Assembly: GCA_030490835.1 (NCBI GenBank)
Contig: CM059975.1
Span: 8,025,579-8,089,578, forward strand
Length of the DNA stretch: 64,000 bases
Direction of reading: 5' to 3'
Source of the DNA: Annona cherimola
Taxonomy: Eukaryota; Streptophyta; Magnoliopsida; Magnoliales; Annonaceae
In this document: piece after piece, positions 35,788 to 46,239 of the stretch
How the letters are laid out: each line of letters opens with the position of its first letter
Numbering within the stretch: the stretch's first letter is position 1
Made by a program: the position numbers and the translations under genes
The notes under the pieces: model-generated
Told to the model about the DNA's origin: nothing
Seen by the model: only the letters and a program-made list of their open reading frames with translations
The model's database searches: none

Positions 35788-36729
35788 CTAGCTGCTCGTC
35801 TCAAACGGAGCTTGCAGTAGGTCAATGATTTTCTTGTCCACCTGAAAAGCCCTGGCCAGAATGTCATCCGAGATAGGTGGCTTTGAACCGAAGACGGCAT
35901 TGGCTATGGTAATGACACCTGGATTCTGGCTGCTTAGACCAGCAATGGCAACGGCATTTGTCTTGCCAATATTCGCCTGGAAGTGAATGAGGCCAATGGG
36001 GAAGACGAAGACGTCGCCCGGCTGGAGCACCTTGGTTATGAGACGATTGTCAGGATTAGACGTGACGAAGCCAACGAAGAGGGTTCCTTCAAGGACTGTC
36101 AAGATCTCAGTGGCGCGAGGGTGGGTGTGGGGAGGATTTTGGCCACCGTACGGTGCATAGTCAATTCGAACAAGGGAGATGCCAAGCGTATTGAGTCCCG
36201 CTAGCTGGTTCACCGTCACTTGGGTCACGTTGGATCCAACCTTACTTGTTGTTGTGTCCCCAGGTATGTTCAGACCCGGGAAGAAGAAATCGTCGGCCAC
36301 GACTTGATTTGGGTCTTTGCAAATAAACCCATTCACGAACACTGCTTGCATTAAGACAAACACTTTGAATTAATTACTTTGTCTCCAACTCCACATGCAT
36401 TTTGTGATGCATTTGAATGATTACATGTTGTTAATATGACATAACATAAATAAGCAATTACAACTTCGTTTCAGTTAGATCTTATAATTAACATATATAA
36501 GCTTTTTTATATTAAAACTAAATGGCTAGATAAAACTTTATCGCTTGTCTAACTGCACGCTTCATTTTTCAGAAATTTCCTCACCATTGATAGGGAGAGA
36601 ATACTAACCTTGTGGGTTCTTGTTAATGGCTACACAGAAGTCCTGCAAGGGACTGGGATCCCCCGCGTAAGTATCAGAAGCAAATAAGGAAAGTAGAGCA
36701 AGGCCAAGCACAAGGACGCTAGAAGCCAT
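35788..36729 (-). CDS. Germin-like protein GLP2 (secreted cupin), two exons
   Basis: Exon 1 is 36609-36729 and exon 2 is 35788-36341, separated by a 267-base phase-1 GT-AG intron, giving 224 residues. Residues 1-22 are a signal peptide ([10 protein letters not shown] ... DTYA). The mature part starts [10 protein letters not shown]. The metal ligands are His112, His114, Glu119 and His160, all present. The NVT glycosylation sequon and the two disulfide cysteines are kept. Exon 1 and the intron differ clearly from GLP1 and GLP3, but the last two fifths of exon 2 and the downstream DNA match GLP3 (tail PFETSS). A TATA box lies at 36819-36826. Expected in the cell wall as a Mn cupin; substrate unknown. 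Confidence 0.95.
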
Positions 36730-36818
36730 GGTCTGAATGTTCTCTCAAGATAGCTGAGGAAGAACACCGCAGAGCAGAGAGTATAGAGTTGTGGGGATAA
36801 GTGGCTGGAAATAACACA

Positions 36819-36826
36819 TATTTATA
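36819..36826 (-). promoter_or_regulatory. TATA box of GLP2
   Basis: TATAAATA on the minus strand about 90 bases before the start codon, in the same CACATATTTATAGAC context as GLP1 and GLP3. Sequence further upstream is unrelated to that of the other two, so GLP2 may be regulated differently. Confidence 0.6.
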
Positions 36827-36839
36827 GACAAGTGTAGAT

Positions 36840-38885
36840 GGTAGGTTACTATAGACATTTAGTGATTATTATTGAAACAGTTGAATTTAGCCTTGACCAA
36901 GATGTCAGAATATTGAAGTCTAATGATGTCTACCAATTCCATGTTGTGTCCAACGAAAGCTTGCCACAGATGATAGAAATAGTCATGTGCTTGCGGTTTG
37001 GTTTTGAGTTGCTTTCATTAAACTACTACATTTGAATGAATTGAAGTTAGACGGGGTTCCTCGGAAACGGTAAATGAATTTTAATGGGACGTAGAAGAAG
37101 ACGTCAACTGATGACGCTGTCTTTTGTATTGTCCATTATAATTTTTAATCCGGTTGCGTCTGCGTAACCAAGTTACATGTAACTCTTTAAATTTTAAGAT
37201 TTTAATGTTTAATAAAAAATTTAATATATTTGTTCTATTTAATATCATTTATTTAATTAAGAGATCAAATTTTATCTAAATCAAATATACTTATAGACCA
37301 CATTTTCTAAAAATATATATTTATGTATTAATTATGAAAAAATTTTAAATCTATTTACATATATATTAGGATGTATTAATATTTTACAGAATCATTTCTT
37401 ATATTATTTCTATATTTTAGACGGTTTAGATATTGAAAATACAATTTTAAAATTGATATTTAATATTAAACTATTTTATTACATCATTTTACATATTTGT
37501 AGATAAGTTTTGTACATGATGATATTAGATAAATAAAAGAGTTTTCAAAGAGACTATAAATGGTTTTTATTGGTATTTTCAATCATCTCAACTGGTAAGT
37601 TTTCAACGAAGTTCTAAGATATTCCTACAAATTTCTTATAATATTATAACATGCATCTAACAATATTTCTAAAGTTTATTACGTAATTCTTGCAAACAAC
37701 GTTTTGGCAAGTACCAGCACCGTTGCTCGATCACCATAGCAATTTAATTGAGAGTTGACATCTTCCCAGCATAATATCATATAATCTTTTTTTATCATCG
37801 TTTCCTTTATCCCAGAAATTACCCACCCACTTTGCGGAAAAAAAAAAAAAGGTAAACCACCAACCCGCTAGTATTCTATAGGTAAGATAACCACGAAATT
37901 AGAGTAAGCTCAGGAATCACTTAACGAACCTCATTTTTTCTCAAAACTTATCTAAGTAAATCAAATGCAACTCACTAATAATTTGCAAGGTTAATAGTTA
38001 AAATAGGAAAAAGGAGCACTTTTATTATCATTGCAAAAATGTATCTAGAGTTTAGGTTTTACAAATAAAATTAAAATTAGATTTCATGTTAAGATTTTTA
38101 TAAATAAGGTCAAGTTAAGGTTGAGATTCGTCGGAATTTCACTGGCGTATATTGCACCTAGTGGTAGAAGGGAATAATTGGTTAAAAAGGATGAATTTCT
38201 ACTAGATTCTATAGAAGTGAGCTTGGGGTGCAAATATGGTCGAGAAAGTTCGGCTTGGGTCCACTATTTTTTACTTTATTCTAAAAAATTCTTATATTTT
38301 AGGTCAAATCGATTTTTAAGCCTACCTTACCCTATTTTTTAAAAATCAGCTCAATTCCAATTTTGATTTTGAATTTATTTTTTAGAATAGTCTTGACATT
38401 ATATTTAAAAACTATAATTTCATTATAAGTCTTACTTAAAAACAGATAATCAAGATGATACTAATATAATTTTTTTAAATACATTTATTAAATTTATTAA
38501 ATAATAAATATATTAAATAAATTTCTATATGTTTAAGAGTTCGGATCTAGTGCACTAATGAATGACCCTTTTTTAAAATTATTTTTGATTTTTTTTTAAA
38601 TTTATATATGGTTCCAAGCATGAATATCCCTTACATATAGTTTTTACATTATTTTTATTGTTTTTAGTATTTTATTTTCAATTTTAAAAACTAAAAGATA
38701 AACGATTTCTTATGCGGCTTAAGTGCACAAGAGTGCACTTGATAGATTAGATATATTTATAGAATATGTTTATATCTTTTTATTTAAAAGATAAATTAAA
38801 TCTATATTAACAATTCGGATTTGTTTTAGATATCCTTTGAGACCTATTCTATTCTGATGGAAGTTTTTTTAAAAAAAAATTGAAA
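36840..38885. other. GLP2 upstream region and AT-rich intergenic DNA
   Basis: No gene is recognised. A diverged fragment of block Y can be seen at about 37735-37980 (GCAATTTAATTGAGAGTTGACATC, GAGTAAGCTCAGGAATCACTT), matching 50510-50700. At about 37160-37560 there is an AT-rich stretch with GTAACCAAGTTACATGTAAC, reminiscent of the repeat at 51735-52290. A possible insertion bounded by TAGTGCACTAATG and GAGTGCACTTGATAG lies at about 38548-38750. Confidence 0.4.
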
Positions 38886-38889
38886 CCTA

Positions 38890-39118
38890 CCTATCTAGAT
38901 ATAAAAATAGAAAATTATCCCATCCACGCTCAGTAGGACGACACGAGTTGCACCCCAGAGTTAGGCACGGGATGTTGCTGGTTATCGAATCTGGTGCTGT
39001 GGGGAGGTCGAATTTAAGGAAACGAGAGGTAGGAAGTTTTCTTCTGGTGGCAGCAACAAAACATAACACCAACCAGGATGTGCAGTTTCGATGAGTGGAT
39101 GACGTCGATGATGAGAAG
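38890..39118 (+). other. Unidentified GC-richer gene remnant, interrupted by hAT
   Basis: A less AT-biased stretch with a readable plus-strand frame (LLVIESGAVGRSNLRK ...) ending at a stop near 39092. The sequence continues on the far side of the hAT element at 39717. No family recognised and no start or splice sites supported. Confidence 0.3.
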
Positions 39119-39126
39119 CCGAGAAG
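39119..39126 (+). repeat. 8-bp target site duplication, left (hAT)
   Basis: CCGAGAAG, repeated exactly at 39709-39716. Confidence 0.9.
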
Positions 39127-39708
39127 TAGGGGTGGGAATCGGGGCGGGTCGACCCGTGACCCGCCCCGCGCCAACCCTGTTTAATACCGGGGCGGGTCGG
39201 GATTGTGTACCCGGTGGGGCGGGGGCGGGTCGGGATTTTGATGATTTTAAAGAAATGCGGGGGCGGGGCGGGTCGGGGCAAAATTCGGGTTTTTACAGGG
39301 TGGCGGGGCGGGTCAAGGCGGGTCGGGGCGGACCTACCTGCTAACCCGTTTTCTGATATTTTACATTAAAAAGAAAAACCTCGTTCAATGCTAATTTTCA
39401 TGTTTTATTTAATTATTTATATTTACTTTGACTGATTAATAATATATTCAAGCATATAGTAGTTAAAATTTAATATAAATTTGTCTTTATACTTGATAGT
39501 TTTATAAATTTTTAAAAACTTCTTACTTGACCCGCAGTTTTTTACCCGACCCGATACCGACCCGAATTTTGTCCCAAGACCTTGTAGAAAAAAAATAATG
39601 GTCAAACCGACCTTGTCCCGACCCGGTATAAAATAAAGGTCAAACAAGATTTTTGAAAAGGAGGGTCAGGGTTGGGCACACCCTGACCTGCCCCGATTCC
39701 CACCCCTA
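39127..39708. mobile_element. Non-autonomous hAT element (582 bp)
   Basis: Inverted ends: TAGGGGTGGGAATCGGGGC on the left and GCCCCGATTCCCACCCCTA-like on the right (one base different). Subterminal GGCGGGTCGGG repeats sit on the left and CCCGACCC repeats on the right. A perfect 8-bp duplication, CCGAGAAG, flanks it. These are the standard features of hAT-derived deletion derivatives. No transposase is encoded; the frames through the GC-rich ends are repeat artefacts. Confidence 0.9.
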
Positions 39709-39716
39709 CCGAGAAG

Positions 39717-40240
39717 GTCGCTGGCAGGAAGATGAAGTTCTCATTAATTATGGTGCTCTGGCAATAAACTAAACCTTCCTACGAACCATATATATTTGGA
39801 TGATCACAACCATTGATGTAGCTTGTAGCTTAATTAGTTTAATCTTGTTAACCCAGTAGACGCCCCCAAATCGTCTTGGATATGCTTGATCCCATTGTTT
39901 TCCACACCGTGTATACCTGATGCTAATTTGAACTGTTAGAAGTTCTTTGAAAATAGTAATCGGCATATAAGTGATGGTTTCACCTAAATAATAATAATTT
40001 ATGCGCCGTGAGAGTAAAAAATGACTGATAGATATTTGAGATGGGCTATTTAAAATAAGTCATGTATTTATTCCGTATTAAATGAAAAATAATTGATAAG
40101 TATACTCATGTAGAGTATTGAAACAATGCAATATGTTGTATATTAGTTTATCGTACAATATTTTTTATCCGAGAGCCTAAACAAATTTTTTTTTTGCCTG
40201 CTTAACTACCAAGGTTATGAATCATGGGTTCTAATCGTAT
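39717..40240. other. Intergenic, no gene recognised
   Basis: The first 40 bases continue the remnant interrupted by the hAT element. The rest is AT-rich with no supported feature. Confidence 0.4.
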
Positions 40241-40470
40241 ACACTAAGGTGCACATAGTTTTGGTGCACCCGGATGCAAAACTTTTTTTCAAACTTTTAT
40301 ATTATTAAAAGTACCACTAATTTTTAAAAATTCAAAAAATATCTACAAATCTACAAAAATTGTAAAAATTAATACCCATATTAAATATATTTAGATTAGT
40401 AGTTGTATAAAAAAATTTAAAATTTTTTATTAAATGCACTCAGTTGTATACAAGTGTAACCCTATGATCA
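40240..40470. repeat. MITE-like repeat related to 62770-63065
   Basis: Bounded by GGTGCACCCGGATGCAAAAC and AAATGCACTCAGTTGTATACA. The core shares CCACTAATTTTTAAAAATTC, AAATATCTACAA and AATTGTAAAAATTAATACCCATATTAAATA with one arm of the palindrome at 62770-63065. Non-coding. Confidence 0.4.
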
Positions 40471-40489
40471 TTAAACAAACACTTTACGT

Positions 40490-41350
40490 CCCCACGTTGT
40501 TGTTAGTGTCGAGTTACCCTTGATGCAAACTATGTGCTCGAATATTGACGGCCAAAATCGTTTTTAGTTAATGAGATTTGTCGCAGCCAGTTACAAATAT
40601 ATGAACACAACATGCATTGACCATGACTACTTGTGATAGGACCACTCACTTGTTATTTCTTTAGGAATTTTTAATTAAGGGTGTGTTTGGAAAGAGTTAA
40701 AATTTGTGCCGAAAAGTTTTTGGTGTAAAAGTTTTTGAAATTGAAGAAAATAATATCATATTGTATGAATAACAGTGAAAAGTAAAAATAATAAAGTTAA
40801 AATAGATAGATTAAATGTATGAGTTGTTGCATAGAAACAATTGAAAAGTAGAGCGCTTGTAAAGAAAAAAGTTAAAAAATAATTAATAAATACAGTAATT
40901 ACAGAAAGTAAAAAGTTTCAGATTAAAAATTTTTATTTGAAATATTTTTAGAATAAACAAACACCCCTGAAATAAAAGTTAATTGTATATTATACATAAC
41001 CAAACTTTTTATTTTTTATTTTTTATATAAGGCTTTTTTATTAATTGAGAGCTTATATATATTTCTCGTCCACGCATTGAACCTGCCAACTTTAGAAGGG
41101 GGATTGTTTCCTACTTCATCTTTTTAATTGGTTCTGGCATATGCTTCTAGATAACCATAACTCGTTCCTGGCATGCATTCAACGATATATTAAGTTTACC
41201 AAAAATTGTAGTAGTTAATCAGAATTGATGACAGCTTAAACCATAAGCAAGCTTTATGGCCATTAGACGACTGCGTCCACAGCTACGAGTACGTCTAATT
41301 GCAGACCATTGCAACAACGTCTAGAAATTAAACTCCTATCGATCGTTATG
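40490..41350. repeat. Segmental duplication block X, diverged copy
   Basis: Shares GATGCAAACTATGTGCTCGAATATTGA, GTGATAGGACCACTC, CTGGCATATGCTTCTAGAT, CATTCAACGAT and AATTGCAGACCATTGCAACAACGTCT with the X copies at 5.9 and 50.7 kb. It is more diverged and carries a family M MITE at 40679-40968. It is followed directly by a GLP relic. Confidence 0.6.
40679..40968 (+). mobile_element. MITE family M, best-preserved ends
   Basis: AAGGGTGTGTTTGG on the left and AAACAAACACCCCT on the right are inverted. About 290 bp, AT-rich and non-coding. It sits inside block X, and the other X copies lack it at this place. Confidence 0.6.
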
Positions 41351-41462
41351 AATATGCGTTATTGCCTCACTCTCCATCTTTTGTCTTCTTCTTCTTTCAA
41401 CTTGTGAGCATCAAGAAGGCTGCTAACCTCCTTGTAATTTGCCTCCTTCAGTTATGCAGAGG

Positions 41463-41555
41463 ACCCATCTCGGATTATACCGTGGCCATGGCTTTCCAAG
41501 TGGACAAGAAAAATCATCGATTTGCTGCAAGCTCCGTTCCAGACTAGCAGTTAAT
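41463..41555 (+). pseudogene. Germin-like protein relic (C-terminal fragment)
   Basis: Reads PISDYTVAMAFQVDKK, matching [16 protein letters not shown] of the intact genes. An extra A after GACAAGAAAA then shifts the frame; in the shifted frame the codons for the [12 protein letters not shown] tail continue to a stop. The 3' flank (ATCAATCTGGTTGTTTATTTAAATAAA) matches that of GLP4 at 59080, so this is a truncated relative of GLP4. Confidence 0.75.
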
Positions 41556-42091
41556 CGTGGATCGGAACCCAAAATTTGCCCCTGACCTACCATACATCAA
41601 TCTGGTTGTTTATTTAAATAAAATTACACGTTCGGCATACATATATGTACATGTCTTCTGCTAAAAAGGTAAAGGGGGGGAGTCTTTTTTTTTTTTACTG
41701 AATTTCTATTTCTTAATTAAGAGGAGAAATGTGTGGGAAGTAACTTGGGAAATGACTCGAATGCTATGGGCTTTACTAGCACATTGAACACTTGGGCCTT
41801 TTCTGTATCAACATTGCCTATTGCCTATTGGTAGCAACAGTTAATTAATTCATGGATTAAGTAATTGAAATTAAAGGAAGATGAAAACAATGTTTGTTGG
41901 TCACTTTGTTTGCATATATCCACTCCCAACCTATAACTATGTCAGAGTAAAGCAGAATAACACTCGGTAAAGCTAGAAAATTCGTTTTGAGAAGCTGTTT
42001 TTTTTTTCACTAACGCAAATTTTAATTGAGATGATTTTTGGTACTTAGCTGTATACATAATTTTGAAACTAATGAACGGTTAGATTTTTTT

Positions 42092-42479
42092 GAGCATGAT
42101 GATATATATCATGATCTATTTTAGGCTAAAATACAACATTCATTTATTTAATTTTTTCTTTGTCAACATGCTTTCCTAAGTGTATTTAATCTATATACCA
42201 ATTTAGCCATTTTAGAATACTTGTACATATTTATTTTTTATTTTAAACAAATTATCAATTTCGAAGGCATTTAAGTCATTTTTCACCCTTTAAAACTTGA
42301 TTTCTAAAATAAAAAATAAATGTGTAAAATATTTTTAAATGGAAAAATTTGGTACATAGATAGAATATACTGAGAAAAATATGCTTATAAAGAAAAAAAT
42401 AAAAAATATAATTAGTTATAAAAATAAATAAATTTTGTATTTTAACTTAAAATACATTATGATGTATATAATCATGCTC
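42092..42479. mobile_element. MITE with GAGCATGAT ends, Y copy 3
   Basis: Same element as 8484-8882, with small indels; the inverted ends are preserved. Confidence 0.55.
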
Positions 42480-43189
42480 CATTTTTTTAGTCCTAAGATA
42501 GGACCTAAATATAACAAAATACCAATTGACTTTGGTGCATTTTGCAACACTAAAGTGTTTCCCAAGCTAAAAACACCAGTCTAAATATTAGATATATAAA
42601 CTCAAATTGCAAAATATTAATTAATGCTGCTTCATAATGAAGTGCACAAGATAAAAATAAGGATAAAGTAAATTTCTGGCAAATATCTATAGATGATTGG
42701 ATGATTCCAGTATGTAGGAAAGGATTTCCAAGAATATTCATTTTGCAAAAGCAGGATTCACATGTACGTTCACTACCTATAACAAAAGTTGACATTTGCA
42801 ACCATTATTGGCAACGAATCTAAAGTTTGTTTTTTCAACTAAATAACGATTATTTAATGTAACACTTTTTAGCAGCAATGGTTAATTCTAAATGGGTTTT
42901 TAGGAAATATTGTTAGAAAAATTGGATCATTGTTTAAACATTTGTAAAAATATGAGTAAAAATTGTAAGAATATCTCAGAGCCTAATTATAATATCAAGT
43001 TAAAATGATGTAACATATGAAATCAAAAAAATTAGCAAAAAAATTTATTTATATTATTAAATAGTTTTTTTACCACAAAAATGTTAAGTATCTTCAAATT
43101 TTGGTTATAAAATATTAGTTTTCTAGCGGTTATGGCAATTTAAGAGTTGATATATATATATATATATATGAGGGTTGTTCCGGTGCAAC

Positions 43190-43197
43190 ATCACTGC
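43190..43197 (+). repeat. 8-bp target site duplication, left (nested hAT)
   Basis: ATCACTGC, repeated exactly at 44090-44097. Confidence 0.9.
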
Positions 43198-44089
43198 TAG
43201 GGGTGTAAATAGGGTTGGGTTCAACCCGAGCCCGCATCAACCCGAACCAATTTATACCATGGTTGGGTTGAGGTTTTGGAAATTTGATTTTTAAAAAATG
43301 GGTTCAACCCGACCCGATTTTAAAAATGGGTTGGGTTAGGGGTCGGTCAACCCGACCCGACCCGATTTCATAAGATATGTATTTACATATATTTATGAGA
43401 GTGTATTTCATTCATATTGCTTAGATATTTAAATAAAATTGTGTTGAGTTTGGAAATTTATTTGACTATTTGGTTGTCAAATGTTGTTTGAATTTATTTG
43501 GTTTGGAAATATATTTTGTTAATTAGTTGTGAAATTGTGTTTGGATTATTTGGTTATATTGCATCGTAAATAGGTTGTTTAGATATTTGCTCGCATTGGT
43601 GATTTAGAATAACATAACAGGTCAACTGAGAACTTAAGATGTTTGTAGCTTTGATTGGAAGCCAACTAAGAAGGTAAGTAAGACTATAATATTCATTTTT
43701 CTATTTTGCATAATTTACTGTAATAATTTTACTTGGCTTTCACTTTTTGACTTGCAGAAGACATCGATTGCTCAAAAATACAAAAACAAAAAAACGAATC
43801 AATTACTAAACTTATCCTCCACTTTTGAGCTATGTAAAACTTTTATTGGTACTTATTGTTTTTATAATTATCATTATTTTTATTATTTTAGAAATTCAGG
43901 TGAACAAAACTTTAACTAGCATTGATAACATGTGTAATCTATTAGCCCGATTTCTAACCCGAACCGAACCGATTTGAGGTGGGTTGAAATAGGGTTGGGT
44001 TAATATATGAAAAGTAGGGTTGAAAGTAGGGTTGGGTTAGGGTTGTATTTGTGCCAACCCGAGTCAACCCGACCCGATTTACACCCCTA
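43198..44089. mobile_element. Non-autonomous hAT element (892 bp) inside the fold-back
   Basis: Ends TAGGGGTGTAAATAGGGTTG and (C)CCGATTTACACCCCTA are inverted. Subterminal GGGTTGGGTT/AACCCGACCC repeats lie at both sides, and an exact 8-bp duplication ATCACTGC flanks it. The middle is AT-rich and lacks a transposase frame. Confidence 0.9.
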
Positions 44090-45622
44090 ATCACTGCACC
44101 GGAACGGCGGTGCAGTGGGCCCAAAATGGGCCCCACATGATCATGAAATCATGATCTACTCTACCCATTGTATTTAGAATAATGTATTCTATTACCATAC
44201 CAATTTTCATCCCAATCAGATACTTTAAAGTTGTTATTTACATCAAACTATTTTATTACGTTGGATTTGTACCATTTTCAGATGGGGCCCATATACATAT
44301 CTGATTGGGATGAAAATTGGTGTGGTAATATAATACATTATTCTAAATACAACGGGTGGAGTAGATCATAATTTCATGATCATGTGGGCCCATTTTGGGC
44401 CCACTGCACCGCTGTTCCGGTGCAGCGTCACTGCACCGGAACATCTCTCTCTCTCTCCATCATATACATCCTTTTTCATTATAATCTTCTCCTTCATCCA
44501 AACAACCTTCGGCCGAATTGAATTTAGTTTGAGGCAAATTATGAGTGTATTTGGAAAGTGGAAAAATTTTGAACAAAAAATTCTTGGTATAAAATTTTTT
44601 GAAATAATATAAAATTTATGATAAGGGTAATTATAAAGAGTAAAATGAATAAAGTTAAAATAAATAGGTTAGTTATATGGGTAGTTGTGTAAAAATAATT
44701 AAAAAGTAGAATACTTATATAGGAAAATATGAATAAATAATTAAAAATAGGATAGTTGCAAAGAGTGAAATATTTTAATTTAAAAAATTTTATGTTTATC
44801 CAAACACACCTTCAGATTAAAACTTTTTAACACTCCAACTCATTTGTATGACATGTTTGACGCACTAAATAAATAGATTGATTATGAATTGAGCTTGTCT
44901 AGCCCATCAATACGATTATCAAATCCGTTTAAACTCAACAACCCATATAAAATCGAAAAGTTAAAAGAGTATTAATAATCCAATTAAAAATAAATATCAA
45001 AATTGAAATTTTAAATTCAAGTTACTAACATTAGAATTCTTTGTTGATTATTCACAATTATATCTAAATAGTATCACTTTTATTTTATTATTCAACTCAT
45101 TTCCACCAATTAGCAACTTGTTAATATCCCGCAACATAATCCATTTATGTTAAATGTATTAGGTTAAGTGGCTCAAAAAAATGTATTAGGTTAAGATTTC
45201 TATTTTTATTCATAAAAAAAAATTTGTACTTTTTTTTTCATTGGTTGCCAAACATCTGTCTATTTTGTTGGTGCAGCCATAACTCTTCCTTTGATGCGTT
45301 GGTGCGCAATGGAATCTCACTTCTACATGCGTGCTAGATCTTCATTTCTTAACTGTGCTTAGCTGGGTTAAGATAACCTACACCCGAAATGGGTCCCAGT
45401 TTAATTGACCTAACTTCCCAAATTTCCTTTGGAAACAAATCACTGATTCTCTTTATCTATTTCTTAATTTAATTAATGAAGCAGACCTGATCTTAATTAA
45501 CTAATGAATTACTTTAAAGGACATAAAAATGGGTACCCAAAAGAATAGTACTGCTGTCGCATAATCTAAGTTAGGTGGAGTTTTGGCATCATATGGCCTT
45601 ATAACCAGTAAAATACAGCTGG

Positions 45623-45920
45623 CTTGTCACTTTCAACCCTGACGATCATCTCATAACCAACCTCCTCCACGGCTCCATCCTAGCGATGTCTTCGTCTTTT
45701 GGTTTTTCCCTTGGCCTCATTCACTTCCAACATGCCATAGCCAGGACAAAATCGCAATCTGGTTTCGAATCCAATGCCTTGCATTGGGTTTTGGTTTGTA
45801 TATAAATAAAAAATTAAGCCGTTGCACTTGCTAGTCTGAGCTGCGTGTGACTGATCTGCTTTTCAGGTGGACCAGAAAGTGATTGATCTGCTTCAAGCTT
45901 CATTCCAGACGACTCGCTAG
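45623..45920 (+). pseudogene. Germin-like protein relic (exon 2, plus strand), Y copy 3
   Basis: Reads as identical to the relic at 10659-10956: VTFNPDDHLITN, GFSLGLIHFQ, then FQVDQKVIDLLQ and a TAG. Such identity in a dead gene, next to flanking DNA that is diverged, points to recent sequence exchange rather than selection. Confidence 0.8.
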
Positions 45921-46239
45921 TGATGCATGGCAATACACGGACCCACAAACAACTAGCCGCGTATTATCACACATATTTCCTAGATTGTTTTGTCTTATTA
46001 ATAAAGCAAAGTTATGTGTTTGCTCTGAAAATATTGTCATCTATTCTTCTGTTGCAAGCATTGGTAGTGTTGAGCTCCATGTCTGAGGAATCTACGTACG
46101 TGGATGAAAGGTCCAGCATGCCTAAATTTATTTCATGAGGGCATACCATGAACGTTGTCCGTCTCCATTAAGTTTCCATGGCCCTTTTATGACTCGCCAT
46201 ATATAAATTTCGGCAGAATTTTGTATTGAGAGAGTACCC

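Larger units (their letters stand above)
43170..44447. mobile_element. Fold-back element with a nested hAT insertion
   Basis: Left arm 43170-43197 plus 44098-44219, and right arm about 44230-44447, are near-perfect reverse complements (GTTCCGGTGCA, GGTGCAGTGGGCCCAAAATGGGCCC, CATGATCATGAAAT, CATCCCAATCAGATA). The equivalent site in Y copy 1 (GTTGATATATATCTTTCCATC, about 9549) lacks the whole insertion. Nothing in it is coding. Same family as elements at 2741-4140. Confidence 0.8.

Noticed and set aside
36838..37035. 65-codon plus-strand frame just upstream of GLP2
   Set aside because: It overlaps the GLP2 promoter region, has no counterpart upstream of GLP1 or GLP3, and matches no known family.
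39078..39344. 88- and 99-codon frames across the GGCGGGTCGGGG-rich sequence
   Set aside because: They are produced by the subterminal repeats of the hAT element and cross its border and target duplication.
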